The notes beneath the pieces were generated by a model. That model had not been told where the DNA came from and searched no databases. It was given only the letters and a program-made list of their open reading frames with translations. A stretch of 64,000 nucleotides of DNA from Leucobacter sp. OLIS6 (lineage in GTDB: Bacteria > Actinomycetota > Actinomycetes > Actinomycetales > Microbacteriaceae), in assembly GCF_002752355.1 (NCBI RefSeq), contig NZ_MRAV01000013.1, positions 62,001 to 126,000 of the forward strand, written 5' to 3'. Within the stretch, counting starts at the first letter, position 1, and the number at the start of each line of letters is the position of its first letter. This document shows positions 19,101-27,117 of the stretch, piece by piece. Made by a program: the position numbers and the translations under genes.

Positions 19101-21370
19101 CGGCGAAGGTGACCCCGACCGTCACCGCCGCGACGGCGAAGGGGCTGACGATCGACGCCGCCGCGACCGGGCTGAGCCTCCAGGCGGGCGATGCCGGTGC
19201 GTACTTCGCGCTCATCGAGCGCGGCACCGCGGGCGATCTCACCAGCGACAACATGGGCGTGGCCGCGAGCTTCGTGCCCGCACAGCTCATCGTGAACGGT
19301 GCGGCGAAGGCGACGCTCGAGGCCGATACGGCCAAACTGGACCGGACGAAGCAGTACGAGGTGCTCGTCTGGCGTGCGCACGGCAACCCGACCGCCGACC
19401 GCATCCTGGGCAGCGGCGATGTCACCGTGACCGACGCGCAGTGGGATGCGGTCTTCCCCGCGGATCCCGCGCCCAAGGCTTCGGCGAAGGTGGCGAAGGC
19501 CGACACCTCGGGGCTCCAGGTCGCGTTCACCGGAACCGGCTTCACCGGGAAGCAGGCCCCTGCAGGCGTGTACGTCGCGGTCGTCGAGGCCGGGTCCGAA
19601 CCCGAGCAGGGCGAGAAGAGCACGCTCGCGGCCGAGTACATCACTCCTCAGAACCTGGCCGGTGGAGCGCTCGCGAAGACCGTCTCGCTGACCAAGGCCC
19701 AGCTCGACCGCTCGAAGAACTACGAAGCCGTCGTCTGGCGGGCGCACGGCCCGGCGACGCCGAGCAGCACCTTCCTGCGCGAGAAGCTCGCGGTGTCCGA
19801 GGATCAGTGGAATGTCGTGTTCCCCACCAAGGCGGCCACCGGCAGCCTCGAGTGGGGCGTGCGGAAGGCCTTCCGCGATTATGTGCGCGGGCCGATCGCG
19901 AACGGGTCGATCACCCCTAAGGGGGTCGAAATCTTCACGTTCAAGCAGATCGCCGGCGGCACCTGGGACGCGCAGAAGCGCACCGGCACGATCCCGTTCT
20001 CGGGCAACGTGAACTTCTCGGGCCACGGCGGTCAGCTCAACCTGAACCTCGCGAACCCGGTCATCGAGGTGCGCGACGCCAAGACCGCACTGCTGCAGGT
20101 GAAGCAGAACGGCAAGGCCCTCACCATCGCGACGATCGACCTCGCATCGGCGAAGCAGTCGACGCTCGCGGGCGGCGCGGTGAAGTTCGCGGGCGCGACG
20201 GTGACGCTCACCGCAGACGGCGCGAAGGTGTTCTTCCAGGAGTACCTCCAGCAGGACTCGAAGATGGATCCGCTCACCTTCACCGCGGGTGCGGCGTCGG
20301 GCGAGAAGCCCGTCACCCCGCCGGTCGTGAAGCCCGTGCCCAAGCCGAAGCCCAAGCCGCAGCCGAAGCCGGCCCCGACGGGCGGCAGCGCGCAGCTCGC
20401 GGGCTCGCTGACCTGGGGCGTCTCGACCCCGTTCGCGAACTACGTGACCGGACCGATCGCCAAGGGCGGCATCAGCACCTCGGGCGTCGGCGGCGGTCGC
20501 GGCGGCTACGTGTTCCCGCAGGTCACCGGCGGATCCTGGAACCCCAAGACCCAGACCGGCACCGTGCAGTACTCGGGCGTGATCAACTACACCGGTCACA
20601 AGGGCGCGCTGAGCGAGAGCGTCGCGAACCCGACGATCCGCGTCACGAGCGCCACCAGCGGCGAGGTGCTCGTCGGCGGCCGCGTGTTCGGCACGCTGAA
20701 CCTCGCGGCGGCGCAGAAGAGCGTCGGCAAGAACGGCGAGGTCACCTGGTCGGGCGTGCCCGTCTCGGGCGGCTTCAGCTACGGCAGCTACACGCTGGGC
20801 GCCGACCCGCTGACCTTCACCGTCGGTTCGGCGAATGGCGCGCGCTTCGGCAGCACCTCCGTCTCGGGCGAGACCCCCAAGCGCACCGCGAAGGACTCGG
20901 CTCCGACGAAGAGCGGCATCACGATCCTCACCCCGGCCGACAAACTCGTGCCCGGCGGCGAGATCGAGTTCGAGGCGACCGGCTTCACGCCGGGCGAGCG
21001 CGGCATCCTCGTGGTGATGTACTCGAAGCCCGTCGTGCTCGACGAGAACGCCGGCGCGAACGCGCAGGGCACGGTGCGCTGGATCGGCAAGCTGCCGAAG
21101 GACCTCACCGGCACCCACACGATCACGCTGCAGGGCAGCGTGGATCGCGGCGCCGTCGTGAAGCTCGGTCAGACGAAGGCCCTGCAGATCGCCGACGCGC
21201 AGGTGCTCGACGCCCCGGCTCCGGCCCTCGAGAAGCACCAGGCACCCGCCGTGGTCTCGAGCGAGACGCCCGTCTGGCTCTGGTGGACCGGCGCGATCGC
21301 CCTGCTGGTGATCGCCGCGACCCTCGTCGGACTCGTCATCGCGCAGCGTCGCGGTAACGTGGCCCGGTAG
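16112..21370 (+). CDS. Giant repeat-built cell-surface protein with two HtaA heme-binding domains
   Basis: 1752 residues. Signal peptide (1-40), Ala/Pro/Glu-rich linker (about 41-105), then modules: type A (about 106-220), two type B (221-369, 370-516), two A (517-639, 640-760), an Ig-like C module (761-876), three A (877-995, 996-1119, 1120-1243), HtaA domain 1 (about 1244-1396), a Pro/Lys linker, HtaA domain 2 (about 1431-1570), another Ig-like domain (about 1600-1690), a C-terminal membrane helix (about 1720-1745) and a short basic tail. Each A module ends with a YEVLVWKAHG-like strand and an AQWNAVFP-like helix. Both HtaA domains keep the Tyr and His that bind heme in corynebacterial HtaA (Y1257/H1305 and Y1444/H1496). 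No LPxTG is present, so membrane anchoring is expected. The ATG at 16112 is preceded by GAAGGA and starts the signal peptide. Confidence 0.85.
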   Translation: MSASTPVPVRHRLRSVVSATLAGALIASGALLGSTAAYAETGEAPAPATPAAEQPAEQTPATEPAAEPTVPTESPAATPAAPSAPKTEAKAAPQQAPAAAEPAATGSITTSVTGTSAADGLRLAVTGTGLPDGQVYAGLIERGREADVSSGGGYAAFAQPFPTVASGETSFALTAPVANLDRSKQYEVLVWKLHSQPDASTILARANVDLTPAQWNDLIPATPQVIVSQTTGLDPGQTTEVTVRGTGFFPHAPETSGTRPPLAGKFTGVYVAFGSYAQAWQPSTGAAAATRSNVDQKWAVPAESMGAIGGAAAGAIELTADGTFETVLKVSKNDAKAITDGSWGVVTYPGGGAKYAPFETLTPVTFAAPTPKVTVSQTTGLDPEQTTEVTVRGTGFTPREPDTTGKRPPLAGKFSGTYVVFGSFAEKWQPSAGAAAATRKAFDQKWAVPAESMGTIGGAAAGAIELKADGTFETTLKVSKDDAKAIEGGTYGVATYSGSGATAAAFETFTPVAFVAPKATVASAVKDASETGLTVDVAIGRIALQSADAGVYAALIERGTEGSLSSDNMGAAVAYVTKARIVDGAATATLVAPAAKLDRSTQYEVLVWRAHGNATPDRILGRGDVTVSEAQWNAVFPEKASGTAKVTSATVDGLGIDVALAHLDPTALPNGVYAGLIERGTADSATMATVAGAKWIRSIPASGEAAQALAIDAAKLDRSKQYDVLVWKGHTNPSPETNVLVIPVTVSADQWNAVFPVKAPKLTVTPSTGLRDGDTVTVTGEGYDPQKPIYVTLCTDIPLEQLTFDFINAGCTKGAKAVGGKYGAPFGADGSFTVQMQVSPKEGSTAVYTIADHTARDDRSQDAKAVLQFTSDPVSPTAGAKVSNAGKDGLAVDFAGTGLTPDVAPLGVYIAVVETGTAPGTNSDTTAAYAYVPAQQIVEGALAKQLVVPPSRLDRAKGYEAVVWKAHGEATPESTFARQALTVTDAQWNAIFPDPIAAKVTPTVTAATAKGLTIDAAATGLSLQAGDAGAYFALIERGTAGDLTSDNMGVAASFVPAQLIVNGAAKATLEADTAKLDRTKQYEVLVWRAHGNPTADRILGSGDVTVTDAQWDAVFPADPAPKASAKVAKADTSGLQVAFTGTGFTGKQAPAGVYVAVVEAGSEPEQGEKSTLAAEYITPQNLAGGALAKTVSLTKAQLDRSKNYEAVVWRAHGPATPSSTFLREKLAVSEDQWNVVFPTKAATGSLEWGVRKAFRDYVRGPIANGSITPKGVEIFTFKQIAGGTWDAQKRTGTIPFSGNVNFSGHGGQLNLNLANPVIEVRDAKTALLQVKQNGKALTIATIDLASAKQSTLAGGAVKFAGATVTLTADGAKVFFQEYLQQDSKMDPLTFTAGAASGEKPVTPPVVKPVPKPKPKPQPKPAPTGGSAQLAGSLTWGVSTPFANYVTGPIAKGGISTSGVGGGRGGYVFPQVTGGSWNPKTQTGTVQYSGVINYTGHKGALSESVANPTIRVTSATSGEVLVGGRVFGTLNLAAAQKSVGKNGEVTWSGVPVSGGFSYGSYTLGADPLTFTVGSANGARFGSTSVSGETPKRTAKDSAPTKSGITILTPADKLVPGGEIEFEATGFTPGERGILVVMYSKPVVLDENAGANAQGTVRWIGKLPKDLTGTHTITLQGSVDRGAVVKLGQTKALQIADAQVLDAPAPALEKHQAPAVVSSETPVWLWWTGAIALLVIAATLVGLVIAQRRGNVAR
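16774..17660 (+). repeat. Two tandem type-B modules with nearly identical DNA
   Basis: Two in-frame units of about 444 bases. Within them the 58-base segments 17009-17066 and 17453-17510 differ at one base only, and flanking stretches are also close. The similarity suggests recent duplication or ongoing gene conversion inside the surface-protein gene. Confidence 0.75.
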
Positions 21371-21417
21371 CCGGCATCCGCAGCCGACCCGTTCGAACTC
21401 TCCGAAAGCAGGATCCC

Positions 21418-22320
21418 GTGACCCAGTCCTCTCGTCGCCCCCTCGGCCTGCGAGCCGTCCTCGGCGGAACCGTGCTCGCGCTCGGCGCGATGCTCGCGGT
21501 CGCACCCGCCGTCGCGCAGCCCGCGCGGGCCGACGACGGCGGACTGACGGCGTGCGCCGTGCAGTCGGCCGAGTTCGGCTGGGGCGTCAAGGAGAGCTTC
21601 CGCTCGTACATCAGCGGGAGCATCGCGAACGGCAAGTGGGAGACGAGTGACGGCGCGAGCTACGCGACGCCGCAGTTCCACTGGAAGAACGGCACCGGTT
21701 CCGTCGGCACCGACCTCGCGTCGGGCACGGTGAGCTTCACCGGCGCCGTGCACTTCACCGGGCACGACGGCGCATTGCAGTTCGACCTCGCGAACCCCGC
21801 GATCGAGTTCTCCGACGGCAGCGCCACTCTGCTGCTGAACATCGGCGCGACCGACACGGCGCAGAGCGGTGCGCCGAAGAGCGCGCAGGTGCGGGCCGGC
21901 AAGATCGATACCGCCTCGCTGCAGGCCGACGGCAGCTCCTTCTCGCTGAAGGACGCGAAGGTACGGCTGACCTCCGAGGGCGCGACCGCGTTCAACGGGC
22001 AGTACGGCGACTACGTCGCGGGCGACGAGCTCGACCCGATCACCGTCGCCGGAGCGGTCGAGCCGGGTTGCACGCTCTCGGTCGGCGCGACGACGCCGAG
22101 CGCGACGCCGACGCCGAGCGCCACTGCTCAGCCGTCGACCAAGGCGGCGCCCGTGGTGCGGACCGAGGCGCAGGTGCCCTGGGTGCCCATCGCCGTCGGC
22201 GGCGTCGCGCTCGTCGTGATCGGCATCACCGTCGGCATGCTCGTCGCCGGCCGAGGCAAGAAGGCCGCGCCCGCAGCCGAGCCCGCGACGGACGAGACTC
22301 CCGCGGACCCGCAGAGCTGA
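21418..22320 (+). CDS. Single-domain HtaA heme-binding membrane protein
   Basis: 300 residues. Signal peptide (about 1-38), one HtaA domain (about 50-215) with the heme-ligand pair Y64 (FRSYISGSIANG) and H116 (FTGHDGAL), a Thr/Pro-rich linker, a C-terminal membrane helix (about 248-270) and a short tail. C46 and C218 flank the domain and could form a disulfide. It probably takes heme from, or passes it to, the larger HtaA protein encoded 47 bases upstream, and the pair likely shares the iron-regulated promoter. Start is the GTG at 21418 after AAAGCAGGA. No hmuTUV heme importer follows. Confidence 0.88.
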   Translation: MTQSSRRPLGLRAVLGGTVLALGAMLAVAPAVAQPARADDGGLTACAVQSAEFGWGVKESFRSYISGSIANGKWETSDGASYATPQFHWKNGTGSVGTDLASGTVSFTGAVHFTGHDGALQFDLANPAIEFSDGSATLLLNIGATDTAQSGAPKSAQVRAGKIDTASLQADGSSFSLKDAKVRLTSEGATAFNGQYGDYVAGDELDPITVAGAVEPGCTLSVGATTPSATPTPSATAQPSTKAAPVVRTEAQVPWVPIAVGGVALVVIGITVGMLVAGRGKKAAPAAEPATDETPADPQS

Positions 22321-22352
22321 ACCGAGCGCACGCGCGATCGAGGGTGACCCGC

Positions 22353-23501
22353 CTAGGCGCCGGCGATCCAAGTGCGCGCGACCGCGAGGTCCGCCTCGAG
22401 CAGCACCGCGTCCGCGGCGTAGCCGGGATCCAGCCGGCCGAGTTCGGCGCCGAGCCCGAGCGCCGCGGCGGGCACGCGCGTGAGCGCCGAGACGGCGGTC
22501 TCGAGCGGTAGCCCGCAGGCCTCGACGGCCTGGCGCAGCGCGGCATCGAGCGTCAGCGTGGATCCCGCGATGGTGCCGCCCTCGGTCAGCCGGGCGACGC
22601 CGTCGGTCACCTCGACGGCGAGCGAACCGAGCAGGTAGGCGCCGTCCGGAGCGCCCGCAGCGGCCATCGCGTCGGTGATCATCGCCACACGTCCGGGGAC
22701 CCCGTGGAACGCGAGGGCGACTACGTCGGGATGCACGTGCACGCCGTCGTTGATCACCTCGAGCGTGACGTGGGGCGATCGCATCGCGGCCGTGACCGGG
22801 CCGGGTGCGCGGTGGTGGATCCCGCGCATGCCGTTGAAGGCATGCGTCAGGATCGAGGCTCCCCGATCGAATGCGCGCAGCGCCGTGTCGAAGTCCGCCG
22901 AGGTGTGCCCGACGGCGGCGCGCACGCCCGCGCCGACGAGCGCATCGATCGCCTCGCCGGCACCCTCGTGCTCGGGCGCGATGGTCACCTGGCGCAGCAT
23001 TCCGTCGCCCGCCTCGAGCAGGGCGTCGATCGCCGCGGCGTCGGCCGAGCGCAGCAGCGCGGGATCGTGGGCCCCGCGGAAGTCGTGGTCGAGGAACGGG
23101 CCCTCGAGGTGCGCGCCGAGGATCATGGGCTCGTCCGCGGCTGCGGTGCGGATCGCGCGGAGGCGCTCGGCGAGCGCGTCGACTGGGGCGGTGACGAGCG
23201 ACAGCACGGCGCGGGTGGTGCCGTGCGCGCGGTGCACGGCGAGCGCCTCCGCGATGGCCGTGGGGTCGTCGGCGGCCTCGTCGAACGCGCGCGTGCCGGC
23301 GCCGTGGCCGTGCAGGTCGATGAACCCGGGGGCCAGGATCCGCCCGCTCGCGTCGACGACCTCGTCGGCCGAGCGGACCGCATCGCGCCAGCTCCCGCCG
23401 GCGCCGCGCGCGGCGACCCGGCCGCTCTCGAAGCGGATCCAGGAATCGGGGGTCCGGACCCCGTCGACGAGTTCGGCGGAGTGGATGACGGTGCTGCCCA
23501 T
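22353..23501 (-). CDS. nagA: N-acetylglucosamine/N-acetylgalactosamine-6-phosphate deacetylase
   Basis: 382 residues. Amidohydrolase fold with the metal motif LHGHG (residues about 60-65), the loop HLEGPFL, HTSAD and HAFNGM in family order. It removes acetate from GlcNAc-6-P or GalNAc-6-P in the cytoplasm. As last gene of the amino-sugar operon and next to tagatose-type genes, a GalNAc-6-P role is possible; the protein itself does not discriminate. I chose the ATG at 23501, 10 bases after the DeoR stop; an upstream in-frame ATG at 23528 would overlap the regulator. Confidence 0.88.
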   Translation of the reverse strand: MGSTVIHSAELVDGVRTPDSWIRFESGRVAARGAGGSWRDAVRSADEVVDASGRILAPGFIDLHGHGAGTRAFDEAADDPTAIAEALAVHRAHGTTRAVLSLVTAPVDALAERLRAIRTAAADEPMILGAHLEGPFLDHDFRGAHDPALLRSADAAAIDALLEAGDGMLRQVTIAPEHEGAGEAIDALVGAGVRAAVGHTSADFDTALRAFDRGASILTHAFNGMRGIHHRAPGPVTAAMRSPHVTLEVINDGVHVHPDVVALAFHGVPGRVAMITDAMAAAGAPDGAYLLGSLAVEVTDGVARLTEGGTIAGSTLTLDAALRQAVEACGLPLETAVSALTRVPAAALGLGAELGRLDPGYAADAVLLEADLAVARTWIAGA

Positions 23502-23511
23502 GCCTGCCAGC

Positions 23512-24318
23512 CTAGGCCGCGCGGACATCGGCGCCCGCGACGATCACCGTGTAGCCGCGCTCGCGCAGGGCGTCGAGCTGCTCGGGATCCGCGTCGGCGT
23601 CGGTGAGGACGGTGTCGAACACCTCGGGGCCGCCCATGCTCGCGAACGCGGTGCGGCCGAGCTTGCTCGAGTCGAGCACCAGCACGGCGCGCTCAGCGCG
23701 CTGCGCCATGAGCCGGTTGACCACGGCCTCTCGCTCGTCGTGGGTGGCTGCGCCGCTGCGCACGTCCAGGGCGTTGGCCCCGACGAACGCGATGCTGAGC
23801 GCCACCGAGGCGATGACCTCCTCGGCGAAGCTGCCGACGAGCTCGTAGCTGCGCGGGTGCAGGACACCGCCCGTGACGACCAGCTTGACCTGCGGGCGCG
23901 TGGCGAGCTCCGTGGCGATGTTGACCGCGTTCGTCACGACCGTGAGGTTCGGCGTGTGCGACTTCACCATGATGTCGGCGCGCGTGGAGAGCTCCTCGAC
24001 GATCCGCGTGGTGGTGGTGCCACCCGAGAAGCCGACGACATCGCCGACGCCGACGAGCGCGCTCGCGGCTTCCGCGATCAGCTGCTTGGCGTCGACGCGC
24101 TGCAGCCGTTTGTAGCGCAGCGGCAGGTCGTAGGCGACCGAGAGCGCCTGCGCGCCGCCGTGGGTGCGGGTGAGCAGTCCCTGGGATGCGAGGGTGTCGA
24201 GGTCGCGGCGGACGGTCGCGGGCGACGCGTCGAGCTCCTCGACGAGGTCGTCGACGCGCAGTTCGCCCTGCTCGGCGAGACCGGCGAGGATCGACTGGAA
24301 CCGGTCGGAGCGCTTCAT
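23512..24318 (-). CDS. DeoR/GlpR-family transcriptional regulator
   Basis: 268 residues. N-terminal winged helix (about 1-60; RFQSILAGLAEQGELRVDDLVEELDAS begins it) with the DeoR signature VRRDLDTLASQGLLTRTHGGA, then the sugar-phosphate sensing domain with GFSGGTTTTRIVEEL and VFVGANALD-like strands. Regulators of this type sense phosphorylated sugars and repress catabolic operons. Encoded inside the amino-sugar operon, so it probably controls this operon and the divergent importer, through the repeated sites at 28051-28157. Confidence 0.88.
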   Translation of the reverse strand: MKRSDRFQSILAGLAEQGELRVDDLVEELDASPATVRRDLDTLASQGLLTRTHGGAQALSVAYDLPLRYKRLQRVDAKQLIAEAASALVGVGDVVGFSGGTTTTRIVEELSTRADIMVKSHTPNLTVVTNAVNIATELATRPQVKLVVTGGVLHPRSYELVGSFAEEVIASVALSIAFVGANALDVRSGAATHDEREAVVNRLMAQRAERAVLVLDSSKLGRTAFASMGGPEVFDTVLTDADADPEQLDALRERGYTVIVAGADVRAA

Positions 24319-24335
24319 GCTGCCATTCTCCCGGA

Positions 24336-25178
24336 TCAGGCGTCGCGGAGCGCGAAGAGCTGCAGCAGGCGAGCCGCCTCGGGCACGATCGCGGCGCGAC
24401 CGGCGCGCACGTACTTGCGGGAGTCGACCGCGTCGGGCTGCGCGGCGAGGGCCTCGCGGACCGCCCGGGTGAAGAAGCCGTTCAGGTGGGTGGACACGTT
24501 GATCTTGGTCATGCCCGCACGCACGGCGGCATCGAGCGACTCGTCGGGCACGCCCGAGGACCCGTGCAGCACGAGCGGGACGTCGAGCGTCGCCCGGAGT
24601 TCGGCGATGCGCCCGAGGTCGAGGGCGGCGGTGCGCTGCTGCATGGCGTGGGACGAGCCGACGGCGACCGCGAGCGCGTCCACGCCGGTGTCGCGGACGA
24701 AGGCGAGCGCCTCGGCGGGGTCGGTGCGCACTCCCGGTGCGTGCGCGCCGTCCTTGCCGCCGACCTCGCCCAGCTCGCCCTCGACATACACGCCTGCGGC
24801 GTGCGCGCGCTCCGCGACCCGGGCGGTGAGGCGCACGTTCTCGTCGTAGGGGAGCGCCCCGCCGTCGAACATGACCGAGCCGAAACCGAGCTCGATCGCC
24901 TCGTCGACGAGCTCCGGCCGCTCGGCGTGGTCGAGGTGCACCGCGACGGGGGTCCCGGCGGCGCGGGCGAGCGCGAGGGTCGCGAGCCCGATGGGGGCGA
25001 GGGCGCCGTGGTAGTCGGCGCAGTTCTGCGAGATCTGGAGGATCACGGGGAGCCCCGACGACTCGGACGCCGCGACGAGCGCCTCGGCGGTCTCGAGGTG
25101 GACGACGTTGAAGGCGCCGATGCCGGTGCCGGCGGTGCGGGCGTCGGCGATGAGCCGGGCTGCGGGTGCGAGGGTCAT
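24336..25178 (-). CDS. Class II ketose-bisphosphate aldolase (tagatose-/fructose-1,6-bisphosphate type)
   Basis: 280 residues. Zinc-dependent aldolase fold with GAFNV near residue 21, the His pair in HLDHA (near 80), GELGEVGGKDG, the HGSSGVP phosphate loop and INVSTHLNGFF. It cleaves a ketose-1,6-bisphosphate to glycerone phosphate and glyceraldehyde 3-phosphate. Linkage to a PfkB kinase, a SIS deaminase and NagA favours a tagatose-bisphosphate (GatY/KbaY-like) role over glycolysis; that is inference. Its ATG overlaps the kinase stop (ATGA). Confidence 0.85.
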   Translation of the reverse strand: MTLAPAARLIADARTAGTGIGAFNVVHLETAEALVAASESSGLPVILQISQNCADYHGALAPIGLATLALARAAGTPVAVHLDHAERPELVDEAIELGFGSVMFDGGALPYDENVRLTARVAERAHAAGVYVEGELGEVGGKDGAHAPGVRTDPAEALAFVRDTGVDALAVAVGSSHAMQQRTAALDLGRIAELRATLDVPLVLHGSSGVPDESLDAAVRAGMTKINVSTHLNGFFTRAVREALAAQPDAVDSRKYVRAGRAAIVPEAARLLQLFALRDA

Positions 25179-26155
25179 GCGCGGTCCGTTCGGGGGAGGG
25201 AGAGGGGGACGGGAAGGAGGTCGAGGCGTTCGGCGAGCTCGGCGTGCGCGGGGTCGATCTCACCCGCGAGCGGGGCGAGCACCGCGGCGGCCGACCACGC
25301 GGTCGAGCGCCGCAGCAGACGCTCTGCGACGTCGCGGATCGGGACGTCCGCGGAGAGGAGCGAGGCGGCGCCGGCGACCGCGGCGTCGCCGGCCCCGGTG
25401 GGGTTGCCGGCGAGCGGTTCGGGGAGCCGGGCGCGCAGCGCCACTGCGGGAGCGCCGTCGTCGGCGATCGGGCCGGCGATCAGCAGCATGCCCTCCGCTC
25501 CGAGCGAGCAGAGCACGCCGCCCGCGCCGAGCTCGACGAGGGCGACGGCTCCGGCGATCGGGTCCGCGAGGCCCGTGGCGTGCGCGAGCTCCTCGCGGTT
25601 CGGTTTGAGGAGGTCGGCCCCCACGCGGGCCGCGCGCAGCAGAGCCGAGCCAGAGGTGTCGACGATCGCGGGGACGCCGCGCCCGTGCGCGGCCGAGACG
25701 AGCACCTCGACGATCGCCTCGGGGGCGCCGGGCGGCAGGCTGCCGGAGACCACGAGCACGGAGGCGCGCTCCAGCTCCTCGTCTGCGGCCGCGACGAGCT
25801 CGGCCCATTCGGCGGCGGTCGGATTCTCGCCGCGCTCGTTGAAGATGCTGGTGTCGCCGAGCGTCTCGTCGACGATGGCGGCGGAGCGCCTGGTGGATAC
25901 CGCGACCGGCACGATCCGGTGCGGCACCCCGCTCTCGGCGAGCTCGTCGGCGAAGATCCGGCCGGTGGCGCCGCCCGCGGTCGTGAGCGCTCGGACGTCG
26001 ATGCCCTGCGCGTGCAGCACGCGCGCGACGTTGACCCCCTTGCCGCCGGCGCGCACCCCGGCGGCCGGCACGCGGTGGCTGCCGCCCGGCACGACGCGTC
26101 CGGCGCGCCAGGTCAGATCGAGCGCGGGATTGGGGGTGACGGTCACGACGGTCAT
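25175..26155 (-). CDS. PfkB-family hexose-phosphate kinase (tagatose-6-P or fructose-1-P type)
   Basis: 326 residues. Starts with VVTVTPNPALDLTW, the LacC/FruK-type N-terminus, then GGKGVNVARVL and the PfkB signature 2 with the catalytic Asp in GNPTGAGDAAVAGA. It phosphorylates a ketose monophosphate at C1 or C6 to the bisphosphate. Directly upstream of the aldolase and coupled to it, it most likely supplies tagatose-1,6-bisphosphate; 1-phosphofructokinase is the alternative. Start at 26155 overlaps the ROK kinase stop by 4 bases. Confidence 0.85.
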   Translation of the reverse strand: MTVVTVTPNPALDLTWRAGRVVPGGSHRVPAAGVRAGGKGVNVARVLHAQGIDVRALTTAGGATGRIFADELAESGVPHRIVPVAVSTRRSAAIVDETLGDTSIFNERGENPTAAEWAELVAAADEELERASVLVVSGSLPPGAPEAIVEVLVSAAHGRGVPAIVDTSGSALLRAARVGADLLKPNREELAHATGLADPIAGAVALVELGAGGVLCSLGAEGMLLIAGPIADDGAPAVALRARLPEPLAGNPTGAGDAAVAGAASLLSADVPIRDVAERLLRRSTAWSAAAVLAPLAGEIDPAHAELAERLDLLPVPLSLPRTDRA

Positions 26156-27117
26156 GCGATGCCGCCGTCCGTCGCGCGGGCGCGTGCGAACAGCGCGGCC
26201 CCGGCCAGGCCCGCGTCCTCGCCGAGCTCGGCCGGCAGGATCTCGGGGCGTCGGTGAAAGCTGAGCCGGTGGTCCACACGCTCGCGCAGCGGGGCGAACA
26301 GGGCGTCGCCCGCCCGGCTCAGGCCACCCGCGATGATGATCGCCTCGGGGGCGAGGAACGCGGCGATCTGGGTGAACGAGAGCGCCAGCGCATCGACCGC
26401 GCTGTCCCAGACCGCTGCGGCCACGGGGTCGCCGGCCTGCGCCCGGGCGAGCACATCGTGCGCGCCGGAAGCGGGCGCGGCGCCCGTCGGCCGGGCCGCC
26501 GTGTACCGGCGCGCGATGGCCCCGGCCGAGGCGACCGCCTCGAGACAGCCGGCCGCGCCGCAGGCGCACGCGGGACCGTCGGCCACGGGCGAGTGGCCGA
26601 ACTCGCCGGCGTAGCCCTGCGCCAGGTGGGCGCGGCCGTCGACGATGATGGTGCCCGCGATCCCCGTGCCGATGATCATGACGACGACGTCGCGGAACCG
26701 CCCGGCCGAGCCGAGCCGGTACTCGGCCATGCTCGAGCCGTGGATGTCGTGGTTGAACGCGACGGGCAGGTCGAGGCGCTGTTCGGCGAGGTCGCGGATC
26801 GGGGCGTCGCGCCACCCGAGGTTGCTCGAGAACACCCCGATGCCGCGATCGGGGTCGACGATCCCGGGGACGAGGAGGCCCGCGGCCGTCGGCCGGATCC
26901 CGGGGAACTCCCGGCGGTAGTCGTCGCGCAGCTCCGCGAGCCGGGCGACGATCCGCTGGGGGTTGCCGGCCCCGTCACCGGGGTCGAGCGGCGTCGTCGT
27001 GCGCCGCAGGCCGAGCACCGCGCCCGACGCGTCGACGACTCCCGACTTGATGTCCGTTCCGCCCACGTCGAAGGCGAGCACGGGTTCGCCCGCGCGGAGG
27101 CTCGGCAATCGGGTCAC
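26152..27117 (-). CDS. ROK-family sugar kinase (probable amino-sugar kinase)
   Basis: 321 residues. ATP-binding motif FDVGGTDIKSGVVD at the N-terminus, the sugar-binding region with FNHDIHGSSMAEYRLG, and the zinc motif CACGAAGCLE. ROK kinases phosphorylate free glucose, GlcNAc, ManNAc or GalNAc. A cytoplasmic kinase is needed here because the neighbouring importer is of the ABC type and delivers unphosphorylated sugar. The GTG at 27117 overlaps the stop of the SIS gene (GTGA), so translation is coupled. Confidence 0.85.
   Translation of the reverse strand: MTRLPSLRAGEPVLAFDVGGTDIKSGVVDASGAVLGLRRTTTPLDPGDGAGNPQRIVARLAELRDDYRREFPGIRPTAAGLLVPGIVDPDRGIGVFSSNLGWRDAPIRDLAEQRLDLPVAFNHDIHGSSMAEYRLGSAGRFRDVVVMIIGTGIAGTIIVDGRAHLAQGYAGEFGHSPVADGPACACGAAGCLEAVASAGAIARRYTAARPTGAAPASGAHDVLARAQAGDPVAAAVWDSAVDALALSFTQIAAFLAPEAIIIAGGLSRAGDALFAPLRERVDHRLSFHRRPEILPAELGEDAGLAGAALFARARATDGGIA

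Noticed and set aside
16112-21370. Repeats as a CRISPR array
   Set aside because: The repeats are in-frame protein modules of 350-450 bases with diverged sequence, not short repeats with unique spacers. No cas genes.
21200-21370. Sortase-type LPxTG anchor at the end of the HtaA surface protein
   Set aside because: No LPxTG-like motif precedes the C-terminal helix; only a membrane helix and short basic tail are present.
16001-21505. Very long open frame antisense to the HtaA surface protein
   Set aside because: Arg/Gly/Val-rich translation with no family features; it arises because the sense gene uses G/C-ending codons. The sense frame has signal peptide, repeats and HtaA domains.
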